Source: Candidatus Sifarchaeum marinoarchaea | GTDB lineage: Archaea; Asgardarchaeota; Sifarchaeia; Borrarchaeales; Borrarchaeaceae | DNA length: 12,126 nt | Direction: 5' to 3' | NCBI GenBank assembly: GCA_016294985.1 | Contig: JAECRW010000039.1 | Span: 1 to 12,126 of the forward strand | Part shown: in pieces, positions 1 through 6,742 of the stretch | Position numbering within the stretch: position 1 is the stretch's first letter | Layout of the letters: each line of letters begins with the position of its first letter | The notes under the pieces: generated by a model | What the model was told of the DNA's origin: nothing | Seen by the model: only the letters and a program-made list of their open reading frames with translations | Database searches by the model: none | Made by a program: the position numbers and the translations under genes

Positions 1-975
1 TCCGATCTTGATTTCAGCGATGAAGCTAGCAATTTTTTCTACCTCAGCGGCTGTAACATAGCCTGGCACAAGTAATGTTGATGCCATTAGGAGAGGTACG
101 TCGGGACGCTTATCGTAAAATCGCGTTGCAATCATTTTGAAATTTTCAAAGGCTCTTTTATTATCGACTCCAGAGAGGGCTAAACTTAAAGAAGGGGTGG
201 CTGCTTTCAAATCGAATTTTATATTGCCGCCGGTTTCAAGGGATAGTTGAGTTGCTTTTCTTACGAGGGATGGATTGCCACAGCCATTCCACTCCCAACA
301 AATCCGTAATAAATGCTTTTTTATTTCTAAAGCACGTTTAGATGCTTTGAGTGCAAACGGTAACTGTGGTTCAGGAGAACCTCCAAAGAAGCAGATACAG
401 CTAATTTTTTCGTTGCTTTTGATTGGTCTTACAAACTCATCTATACTCATCAAGCGATTTGGAAACTCCTTATGAGACGCGTTCTGGCAGAATATACAAC
501 TAAAATTACATCCATAGAAAAACACCGCCAAATTAGAATAACCGTGTTCAGATCCTTCTCGATACGCATACTTAGGATAGCCCTGACCAGTACCAGCTGG
601 ACAAAACCATGCGGCACAACAATTAGTCACATGAGGATCTAAATAAGCATGATAAAGTGCATATTCAGTTCCAACTCTCGTAAACCGTCCATTTTCATTT
701 CTACGTATACCACAATAACCGATCTCATCTTCTCCCAGAGAGCATTGATTGGAACAAAAGTTGCATTGAATTCCATTAGGGGTTTTAGGAGGATCGGCTG
801 GTAAACCATAAGGTAATCTTGCTTTTTTGTGTGCCATTTTTATGTAAGGAAGCGAAGATGATAGATCTTCTCTTATACAATCACCACAAATACCTAAGAG
901 TTCGGATATTTCAACGCTTCTTGAACCGCATAATTGACATGTAGTTTCTTTTGGTTGAAAAAGCCGAAATATCAT
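1..975 (-). CDS. Radical SAM protein, PflA-like / AmmeMemoRadiSam-related (3' end beyond window)
   Basis: Translating the minus strand from ATG at 975 gives 325 uninterrupted codons that run off the left edge, so the C-terminus is missing. The radical SAM signature CxxxCxxC is at residues 156-163 (CNFSCIFC), which would bind a 4Fe-4S cluster that cleaves S-adenosylmethionine. A GG motif follows near residue 197 (FFGGSPEP). Two further cysteine groups precede it: C13/C16 with C30/C33, resembling a zinc ribbon, and C71-x2-C74-x3-C78-x9-C88 followed by a GIRRNENG segment. That second arrangement recalls the N-terminus of COG1180 proteins (pyruvate formate-lyase activase-like, AmmeMemoRadiSam enzymes). 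A GGGGAG ribosome binding site lies 10 nt before the ATG. Substrate is unknown. The gene is divergent from the methyltransferase at 1106. Family is secure; reaction is not. Confidence 0.88.
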   Translation of the reverse strand, partial: MIFRLFQPKETTCQLCGSRSVEISELLGICGDCIREDLSSSLPYIKMAHKKARLPYGLPADPPKTPNGIQCNFCSNQCSLGEDEIGYCGIRRNENGRFTRVGTEYALYHAYLDPHVTNCCAAWFCPAGTGQGYPKYAYREGSEHGYSNLAVFFYGCNFSCIFCQNASHKEFPNRLMSIDEFVRPIKSNEKISCICFFGGSPEPQLPFALKASKRALEIKKHLLRICWEWNGCGNPSLVRKATQLSLETGGNIKFDLKAATPSLSLALSGVDNKRAFENFKMIATRFYDKRPDVPLLMASTLLVPGYVTAAEVEKIASFIAEIKIG

Positions 976-985
976 TATGGAACTT

Positions 986-991
986 CTCCCC
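986..991 (-). promoter_or_regulatory. Ribosome binding site of the radical SAM gene
   Basis: GGGGAG on the minus strand, 10 nt upstream of the ATG at 975. It supports this start over the internal ATG at residue 47, which would remove the first cysteine group. Confidence 0.5.
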
Positions 992-1017
992 GAAGACCTA
1001 TTGTGTATATTAGAAAA

Positions 1018-1080
1018 ACTATATAGAATTTAAACATGCTGTTATAACTATAGACTCGCTAATTTTCTAAAACTTTAATA
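1018..1080. promoter_or_regulatory. Divergent promoter region with TATA-like elements
   Basis: This AT-rich spacer lies between the divergent radical SAM and methyltransferase genes. Reading leftward, GTTTAAATTC (1026-1035) is spaced to start a transcript near position 1000, just before the radical SAM ribosome binding site. Reading rightward, TTTAATA (1074-1080) lies about 26 nt before the methyltransferase ATG, which has no clear ribosome binding site; this would fit a leaderless transcript. Assignments rest only on composition and spacing. Confidence 0.3.
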
Positions 1081-1105
1081 ACTAGATTCTCAATAAGTTT
1101 TGATT

Positions 1106-1861
1106 ATGGCAACTTCATTAAGGCCTTATGAGAGATTTGCTGAAGTCTATGATAAGATCACTCCTGATGAATTCTACGCTGAATATTATGACTTTATCTT
1201 GAAAATTCTCAAAGAAATGAATTATAAACCTAAAAAAACATTGGATCTTGCTTGCGGAACGGGGAGATTGGCTAAAATTTTTCTTGATGAGGGTTATGAC
1301 ATCGAAGGATTAGATATATCCGAAAAAATGTTAGAAATAGCAAAAAGTCGAGCAAAGAATCTGAAGGTTTATCAGAGTAACATGATTGATTTCAATCTTG
1401 GCAAGAAATACGATTTGATAGTCTGCACTTACGATTCAATAAATTATATCTTACAAGAAGCGAGTCTCCAAAAATGCTTTAATTCAGTAAGCAAACACCT
1501 AAATCAAGAAGGAGTGTTTATCTTTGACATGAACTCCGTTTTCAAGATAAACAAAGTATTGCCTGAATATAAGGCAGATTATTATGACTTTGGGGATGCG
1601 GAATTAATTTGGTTAAACTCACATTCACATGAACCAGATCTCTGGATTGGAGAGGTTATTCTATTTAAGAAAACAGAAGAAGGAAAATATGAAAGGTATT
1701 ATGAAAAATATATTGAACGTGCTTTTGAACTAAATACGACTAAAAAATTACTTAAAGCAGCAAATTTCGAAATTCTCGAAACTTACTCGGATTTTGAATT
1801 TAATAAAATAAAAAAAGATTCAAAGAGATGGTTTTTCGTTACCAAGAAAAAGACAAACTAA
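1106..1861 (+). CDS. Class I SAM-dependent methyltransferase
   Basis: This 251-residue protein would transfer a methyl group from S-adenosylmethionine to an unknown acceptor; it is soluble, with no signal peptide or membrane segment. The SAM-binding motif I is LDLACGTGR near residues 46-54, followed by the acidic strand-2 motif GLDIS near 68-72, typical of the Methyltransf_11/25 Rossmann fold. The motif IV region reads YDLIVCTYDSINY. The C-terminal part, with an E-Y-ERAF segment and final W-F-F, resembles small archaeal and bacterial methyltransferases of unspecified substrate. I prefer the ATG at 1106; an in-frame TTG at 1100 would add two residues. No ribosome binding site is seen, so the message may be leaderless. 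The inositol phosphate synthase-like gene follows after about 70 nt on the same strand. Confidence 0.88.
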   Translation: MATSLRPYERFAEVYDKITPDEFYAEYYDFILKILKEMNYKPKKTLDLACGTGRLAKIFLDEGYDIEGLDISEKMLEIAKSRAKNLKVYQSNMIDFNLGKKYDLIVCTYDSINYILQEASLQKCFNSVSKHLNQEGVFIFDMNSVFKINKVLPEYKADYYDFGDAELIWLNSHSHEPDLWIGEVILFKKTEEGKYERYYEKYIERAFELNTTKKLLKAANFEILETYSDFEFNKIKKDSKRWFFVTKKKTN

Positions 1862-1920
1862 CGAATTATTTATTAATCTGAGAACAAACCGGTCTCTACG
1901 ATTCACTATGTTACAATATG

Positions 1921-1927
1921 AAGGTGA
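1921..1927 (+). promoter_or_regulatory. Ribosome binding site deciding the inositol phosphate synthase start
   Basis: AAGGTGA ends 4 nt before ATG 1932 and matches the archaeal anti-Shine-Dalgarno sequence. An upstream in-frame ATG at 1908 lacks such a site and would place this element inside the coding region, so 1932 is the better start. Confidence 0.6.
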
Positions 1928-1931
1928 AAGA

Positions 1932-3005
1932 ATGCCAATCAAAGTTGCCGTTGTAGGTGTTGGAAATTTTTGTTCTGCGCTCGTTCAGGGTTTATACTAC
2001 TATAAGGATGCAAAAGAGGGGGAAGCTGCTCTTGGTTTCCCAAATATCACCCTTGGTAAATACCGCATAACTGACATTGAAATTGTAGCTGCATTTGATA
2101 TTGACACACGAAAAGTAGGGAAAAATTTAAGCGAAGCAATCTTTGCAGAGCCAAATAATGTCCCCAAGTTTGCAGAAATCTCCGAATTAAATGTTACAGT
2201 CCATAAGTGTGACCCATTAGGATCAACAGAAGGTGCTCTGGAAGAAATGATACAAGTAGACAATTCTGAACCTGTAGATGTTAAGGAGGTCATAAGGGCA
2301 AGCGGTGCAGAAATAATAATCAACTTACTTCCAAGTATTGCCGAAAAAGCATCGAAATGGTGGGCGCAAACGGCAATTGAAACAAAGTGTGCTTTTATCA
2401 ATCCAACTCCTATTTTGATAGCCTCAGATCCATATTGGAGCGAACAATTTTATTCAGCAGGATGCATTGTCACTGGTGATGACCTAATGAATCAAATTGG
2501 GTCGACTGTTTTGCATAAGGCTCTCATTAATCTGTTTGTTCAAAGAGGAGTACATATTGACGAGAGTTATCAACTTGATGTAGGTGGCGGGTCAGAATCC
2601 ATAGCCGCTATCGATGAAAAGGGCTATACAAAGAAGAGATCTGTAAAAACTGAATCAGTGAGCAGTTCAGTCCCGTACGAAGTCCCTTTGATCGCTGGCT
2701 CAACTGATTACGTGGACTTCATGAAAGATATACGTGCTAGTTACTTCTGGGTCAAAGCAAAATGTTTTGCAGGACAACCTGTAACCTTAGATATAAGATT
2801 GACTCTCCCTGATGCAAGTGCTGGTGTGAGTGTGCTGTTAGACATCATCAGAGGAGTAAAAATTGCTCTTGACCGAAATATGACAGGGGCTCTAGTAGAG
2901 GTTTCAGCGTATGGATTTAAACATCCACCGATGCAAATGAGCATCACAAGCGCACGTCAACGATTTGTAAATTTCGTTTCAGAACAGGAGTCAGAAAGAT
3001 CCTAA
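1932..3005 (+). CDS. myo-Inositol-1-phosphate synthase-like protein
   Basis: A 357-residue protein of the family that converts D-glucose 6-phosphate to 1L-myo-inositol 1-phosphate using NAD. In archaea the product feeds inositol-headgroup lipids and, in some thermophiles, di-myo-inositol phosphate. The N-terminus has a Rossmann dinucleotide motif (VAVVGVGNFCSALVQG). Family blocks follow: FDID, INLLPS, INPTP, GDD near residue 182, DVGGGSES, K-T near 239, and the dimerisation/catalytic region LPDASAGVSVLLDIIRGVK near 292-310. Length is normal for the short prokaryotic form. One oddity: the usual lysine after GDD (GDDxKS in many members) reads GDDLMNQ here. Fold and family are confident; the exact activity is less so. 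It lies downstream of the methyltransferase and converges with the ligase at 3046. Confidence 0.85.
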   Translation: MPIKVAVVGVGNFCSALVQGLYYYKDAKEGEAALGFPNITLGKYRITDIEIVAAFDIDTRKVGKNLSEAIFAEPNNVPKFAEISELNVTVHKCDPLGSTEGALEEMIQVDNSEPVDVKEVIRASGAEIIINLLPSIAEKASKWWAQTAIETKCAFINPTPILIASDPYWSEQFYSAGCIVTGDDLMNQIGSTVLHKALINLFVQRGVHIDESYQLDVGGGSESIAAIDEKGYTKKRSVKTESVSSSVPYEVPLIAGSTDYVDFMKDIRASYFWVKAKCFAGQPVTLDIRLTLPDASAGVSVLLDIIRGVKIALDRNMTGALVEVSAYGFKHPPMQMSITSARQRFVNFVSEQESERS

Positions 3006-3045
3006 ACTACCTAGAAGACTAACTTTTTCATAACTTTATAGAGAT

Positions 3046-4542
3046 TCAAAAGAAATATGGGAAGGCATCAGCTCCAAAAAATTGTCTCATCATGTATTCA
3101 TCTTCAGAAAGCGCAGCAATTATTTCATCAGACTCATTGAGAGGAATACGGATAGATTGAACTACCAAGTAATTTTTCATTAATACATCCTTGAAATCAG
3201 TTACTAGACCTGGAGTTGATTCAGATTCATCATAAGTCAATGAAAGTCCAATGCCAAGCTTTCCTGTAATAGTTTGACCTCTTGAAATCTTATATTTCTT
3301 GCCGCTACGTATATCCGATACGTTCTTAATCTTTCCAAAGCGAACTGATACTATCGTTTTACCACGTCTACGCAAGCGTTCAACTTCAGGATTGGAATAA
3401 TCAACATCTAATCGAGGGCGTTTTATTTCGACTTCAGTTTTTGCACTTTTCAAATCTGTCTGAAGTTTTGCGCCTAGAGTTTCTCTGTGAATCTCAGTCC
3501 GATTAAGCATTTCAAGAACTTGTTCCCTAGCAGGAATTTCTATGACAGAACCATTTCTTTCATGTAAGAAAGTGGCATTTATGCCATCCAAAATTGCACG
3601 TTCTCGATTTACAGCATGAGTACGATCTTCAGTAGTTTGACTACCCTTTTCTAAAAGACATAGTGCTTCGATAGCAAGCGCACCCACTACTCTCGCTAAG
3701 TCTACTAATCTTTTTGGATCTCTTTGATTGTCAAAAATTCTTGTTTCAACACGATTTCGAGTAAAACTATCTTCCTTATCGTCTGAAATGTTTGTCGAGG
3801 GACCACGCGGTGTAATGTCTCGTAGTCGATGTCCCGTCGTGTTTGCGATTACCGTTGGTTCTTTTTCGAGCGCACCTATTTTTAAAGAGTAGCGAAGGGC
3901 ACCATAGTAGCGATCCTGCACCAAAGCAGGCTGATGACGTGGGATCTGTAATTTTCCAAAAGGATTTGGTTTCAGAACGGTAGAGTTAAGAACACGATTA
4001 CTAACCGCTCCCGTCTCTCCTTGAATGATAGGCGTATTTGCTGATAAAGCTATGAGCTCTGGAAGATGATTCCAAAGATGGTTGTATACGGCTAATATCT
4101 CTTTAGGACTCATCGCCTCGTGACCGCTTGGTTTTGTAGATACGTTAATATGAGTCCCACACATAGGATGTGGGTTGCTCTCAAGAGGATGTAAGCTTTG
4201 AACAAAAATTTTGTAGCCTACGCTTTTTGCGGAATCTAAAAGAAGCGACCTTCCTTCGGCGATTGCTGAAGGAACTTCTGAAATTGGAATCGGTAAACTC
4301 ACATGCTCAATCTGTGCTTGGTTGGGTTCTGGATCCAGAGACCTAATTTTCAACATTATGCGTTCTAGTCTCTCAGCATCTCGGTTTAATAGGGTAGCAG
4401 CAGCTTCCATCAGTTGGTCTGCAGCAGCTACCAATGTTCCATCCTTGGAAATGATTAACATTTCCTCTTCAAGTCCGATGAGCACTTCGTACTCACGACA
4501 AATGTTTTCAATGACACTCAAATCGATCCCTCTGATAGACAC
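3046..4542 (-). CDS. GCS2-family carboxylate-amine ligase (glutamate-cysteine ligase-like)
   Basis: This 498-residue protein belongs to the GCS2/YbdK-type ATP-dependent COOH-NH2 ligases of the glutamine synthetase-like fold, which join a carboxylate (often glutamate) to an amine. The N-terminal GLEEEMLI (23-30) supplies acidic metal ligands. HPMCGTHINVS (125-135) and RVETRIFDNQRD (264-275) are conserved core blocks. Family members are usually about 370 residues, so the roughly 110 residues after 385 are an extension I do not recognise; it looks beta-rich and basic at first. The start is GTG at 4542: the frame is closed by TAG a few codons upstream and no ATG or TTG lies between. True glutathione-type synthesis is unproven. 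The divergent neighbour is an amidohydrolase-histone fusion, so a ligase and an amide hydrolase may work on related compounds. Confidence 0.85.
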   Translation of the reverse strand: MSIRGIDLSVIENICREYEVLIGLEEEMLIISKDGTLVAAADQLMEAAATLLNRDAERLERIMLKIRSLDPEPNQAQIEHVSLPIPISEVPSAIAEGRSLLLDSAKSVGYKIFVQSLHPLESNPHPMCGTHINVSTKPSGHEAMSPKEILAVYNHLWNHLPELIALSANTPIIQGETGAVSNRVLNSTVLKPNPFGKLQIPRHQPALVQDRYYGALRYSLKIGALEKEPTVIANTTGHRLRDITPRGPSTNISDDKEDSFTRNRVETRIFDNQRDPKRLVDLARVVGALAIEALCLLEKGSQTTEDRTHAVNRERAILDGINATFLHERNGSVIEIPAREQVLEMLNRTEIHRETLGAKLQTDLKSAKTEVEIKRPRLDVDYSNPEVERLRRRGKTIVSVRFGKIKNVSDIRSGKKYKISRGQTITGKLGIGLSLTYDESESTPGLVTDFKDVLMKNYLVVQSIRIPLNESDEIIAALSEDEYMMRQFFGADAFPYFF

Positions 4543-4582
4543 ACTTTCGTCTGGTGATGTAAACCCCTAATGATTTACAATG

Positions 4583-4592
4583 ATCTTTTATG
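4583..4592 (-). promoter_or_regulatory. Candidate TATA box for the carboxylate-amine ligase
   Basis: CATAAAAGAT on the minus strand. Transcription starting about 25 nt downstream would give a leader of under 20 nt before the GTG at 4542, consistent with the lack of a clear ribosome binding site. Confidence 0.3.
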
Positions 4593-4661
4593 GCTAGTTA
4601 AGCAAGAAACCCCCTCAACTTGTTGGGTGGTAGTTCACGGCTAGATAATCACTAAGTCATT

Positions 4662-4681
4662 AAAAAGTATTTTTTATAAAG
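4662..4681 (+). promoter_or_regulatory. Candidate BRE/TATA promoter of the amidohydrolase-histone gene
   Basis: TTTTATAAAG (4672-4681), preceded by a purine-rich AAAAAG stretch, forms a good archaeal TATA box. Predicted initiation near 4703-4706 leaves a leader of roughly 40 nt before ATG 4744. Confidence 0.4.
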
Positions 4682-4743
4682 TTTAGAATAAAAAGGTAAT
4701 CAAAAAGTTTTGCGTTCTGTCACCGCAATTGTAATAGAAGTCT

Positions 4744-5589
4744 ATGAGATCGTCGAATTCTGTGGAGAAAAATATTTTGATTTTAAAAGGATTTATCGAA
4801 ACTACTGGAGATATACCTGTCTTATTGACTGCGCCTCATGCTATGGGTCCGCGTGCTGATCTACTGACGGGAGAAATAGCGTATAGAGTTGCAACTGAAA
4901 CCGGAGCATATGCCTTGATTGCGACTGTCTCACGCGAAGATAGAGACTACAACAGAGCTAAGTGGAGAGACACACCCTTTCGTGAAAGGATTCAAGAAAT
5001 AATTGCGGATCTCCTTAAAACACACTCAGAAGTACTTCTTTTAGATATTCATGGGATGGAAAAACCAATTACATCATTCGATGAAATTACCGTCTTATTT
5101 GGCACGGCTGGGGGAGTCACTATTGACGTTGACTATATTGATATGCTCCGTGAAGAACTAGAAGCAAAAGGTATTCACGGTGAATATGCATTTATGGAGG
5201 CCCCTCAGTACATGGGCGGTGACATTGTATCACATCACGGAAAGCCCTCAAGAGGAGTACATGCAGCACAACTCGAAATCGCAGCAAAAAATAGACAATT
5301 AGGAGAACGAGACCTTATTGATGCAGTTGTAAATTTTATCAGAAGATTTGACTTAACAAAGCATTATAAGCACGAATTTAAAAAGACACAGATGAGGAGC
5401 CTGCTAAAAGATGCTGGCGCAAAAAGGATTAGCCAAGATGCACCCGAAGTTCTCCGAGATATTTTAGAAAGTATAACCATTCAAATTAGTGTACATGCTG
5501 CTAGTATTGCAAGCTCATCTGATAGGAAGACTATAGAAAGAAAAGATATTAGTAAAGTAGCCTCAAAGCTTTTAAAAAGAAGTTATTAG
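4744..5589 (+). CDS. N-formylglutamate amidohydrolase-like enzyme fused to a C-terminal archaeal histone fold
   Basis: One uninterrupted 281-residue frame joins two domains. Residues about 15-205 match the N-formylglutamate amidohydrolase family (zinc-dependent hydrolysis of N-acyl or amide bonds): TAPHAMGP (29-36), RDYNR (67-71), LLDIHGM (99-105), YMGGDIVSHHGKP (156-168) and QLEI (176-179). After a short basic linker (205-216), residues 217-281 align to archaeal histone HMfB with no gap at a constant offset of 209. HMfB KDAGAERVS corresponds to KDAGAKRIS (222-230), and RKTIKAEDI to RKTIERKDI (261-269). The DNA-contacting R19, K53 and T54 of HMfB are R228, K262 and T263; the R52-D59 salt bridge is R261-D268. 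No stop or obvious ribosome binding site separates the parts, although M217 could be an internal start. The substrate is unknown. Localisation to chromatin or mixing with ordinary histones is inference. The gene is divergent from the carboxylate-amine ligase. Confidence 0.88.
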   Translation: MRSSNSVEKNILILKGFIETTGDIPVLLTAPHAMGPRADLLTGEIAYRVATETGAYALIATVSREDRDYNRAKWRDTPFRERIQEIIADLLKTHSEVLLLDIHGMEKPITSFDEITVLFGTAGGVTIDVDYIDMLREELEAKGIHGEYAFMEAPQYMGGDIVSHHGKPSRGVHAAQLEIAAKNRQLGERDLIDAVVNFIRRFDLTKHYKHEFKKTQMRSLLKDAGAKRISQDAPEVLRDILESITIQISVHAASIASSSDRKTIERKDISKVASKLLKRSY

Positions 5590-5599
5590 TTTTTTGTTT
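5590..5599 (+). terminator. Possible T-run terminator after the amidohydrolase-histone gene
   Basis: TTTTTTGTTT begins immediately after the TAG stop. Archaeal RNA polymerase often stops at such U-tracts without a hairpin. The next gene is only 57 nt away, so readthrough is equally possible. Confidence 0.3.
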
Positions 5600-5646
5600 A
5601 TCAGATAGAATATTTTCAATAGAAACAACAAGGAGAGGAGAAAAAT

Positions 5647-6072
5647 ATGCCTGTAGTGACAAAAAAAGTCAGTTTTCAAACTAAAGGTGAAGTAGACATA
5701 ATAGATATTACAAAAAAAGTGAATCAAGTAATTAAAGAGACAAAATTAAAAGAGGGCAATGGAATTGCCACAATTTTTTGTCCTGGGGCGACAGGAGCTA
5801 TCACAACCATTGAGTACGAACCTGGTTTACTTGAAGATTTGCCAAATACACTTGAAAAAATTGTACCAAAAAATGCATATTATAAGCATCATGAAATGTG
5901 GCATGATGGAAACGGTCACTCTCATGTTAGAGCGTCTATCATGGGACCAAGTCTTACAGTACCGTTTAATGAAAAAAGACTTATACTAGGGACATGGCAG
6001 CAGGTAGTTTTTGTTGAATTGGATGTAAAGCCGAGAAATAGACAGATAATTGTCCAAATCATTGGAGAATGA
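5647..6072 (+). CDS. YjbQ/UPF0047 family protein
   Basis: This 141-residue protein is full length for the YjbQ (UPF0047, 'secondary thiamine-phosphate synthase enzyme') family, a small trimeric beta-rich fold. Some bacterial members have weak thiamine phosphate synthase activity, but the physiological role is unsettled. The signature runs through HHEMWHDGNGHSHVRAS (81-97), with clustered H, D and N residues likely to form the active pocket, then LGTWQQVVFVELD (114-126) and KPRNRQ. The usual HTTAA segment is replaced by PGATGAITTIEYEPG, as in an archaeal subgroup I recall. A strong ribosome binding site (AAGGAGAGGAG) ends 6 nt before ATG 5647. It follows the amidohydrolase-histone gene by 57 nt and could be cotranscribed. 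Confidence 0.9.
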   Translation: MPVVTKKVSFQTKGEVDIIDITKKVNQVIKETKLKEGNGIATIFCPGATGAITTIEYEPGLLEDLPNTLEKIVPKNAYYKHHEMWHDGNGHSHVRASIMGPSLTVPFNEKRLILGTWQQVVFVELDVKPRNRQIIVQIIGE

Positions 6073-6227
6073 CATATATACACGCAAGCCTTAGTATCGT
6101 GGTTCTTATTTGAGAACAGCATACATCAATTAGAGCTTACTAATATGCAGAGCAATATCCACGTGTTACGTAGTCTTAAGATATGTGATTGCAATTTTCG
6201 ACAAAAGAACAAATCTGAGGTATAACC

Positions 6228-6728
6228 TTGCATAAAATTAAACTAGTTGTGACAGGTCCTGTGGCTTGTGGTAAATCTACTTTCATTAAAAAGTTTGGTG
6301 GAGACCGAGCGTTTAGTGTAGATTATGAGGGCAGAACGGTAGCTTTAGATTTCGCACGGTGTACTATATCAGGAATAGACGTCTTTGCTTTCGGTACACC
6401 TGGTCATGAGCATCTTGAGTTTATGAGAGAAATCTTAGTTCAAGGAGCAGAAGGGTTACTTGTTCTTTTTGATAGTACAAAACCTCAAACGTTTAAAATC
6501 GCACTTCAGATGCTCCAACGATTGTTAGATTGTCTTCCCGAAAAAATTCCCTTCATTCTCGTTGCAAATAAACAGGATTTGCCTGATGCCCTAGATGTGG
6601 ACTATTTTTCTCTGGCCGCGGGTGATTCCTTTCCAATTGTTGGTGCCAGCGCGAAAACAGGAGAGGGCGTTGGGAGTGCTATCGCCATGCTATTGCGTAA
6701 GGCATTGAAAATCATTCCTGCAGTTTAA
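6228..6728 (+). CDS. Small Ras-like GTPase, COG2229 / MglA-like group
   Basis: This 166-residue single-domain GTPase begins with TTG at 6228, supported by GAGGT about 7 nt upstream. G1/P-loop GPVACGKST is at 10-18; the switch I threonine lies in RTVALDF (36-42); G3 is FGTPGHEH (55-62) rather than DxxG; G4 is ANKQD (113-117); G5 is ASAK (140-143). The TVALDFARCTISG...FGTPG layout is that of archaeal and bacterial COG2229-type GTPases, which act as cytoplasmic molecular switches, often with roadblock-domain partners; no such partner is in this window. The position after GTPG, usually the catalytic glutamine, is His60, as in translation factors. It has no lipid-attachment motif. The effector is unknown. 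Confidence 0.9.
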   Translation: MHKIKLVVTGPVACGKSTFIKKFGGDRAFSVDYEGRTVALDFARCTISGIDVFAFGTPGHEHLEFMREILVQGAEGLLVLFDSTKPQTFKIALQMLQRLLDCLPEKIPFILVANKQDLPDALDVDYFSLAAGDSFPIVGASAKTGEGVGSAIAMLLRKALKIIPAV

Positions 6729-6742
6729 AAAAATAACCTAAA

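Noticed and set aside
275..475. 66-codon plus-strand frame at the left edge
   Set aside because: It lies opposite the radical SAM gene, whose cysteine motifs and length show that the minus strand is the coding one.
2000..2401. 133-codon minus-strand frame
   Set aside because: It is a shadow of the inositol phosphate synthase-like gene, with low-complexity S/A/I-rich translation and no recognisable motif.
5392..5589. A separate stand-alone histone gene starting at M217 of the fusion
   Set aside because: The frame is continuous with the enzyme and no ribosome binding site precedes this ATG. Internal initiation remains possible but is not supported by the sequence.
6102..6117. Hairpin GTTCT/AGAAC after the YjbQ gene
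   Set aside because: Only five base pairs and no following T-run; expected by chance in AT-rich DNA, so not called a terminator.
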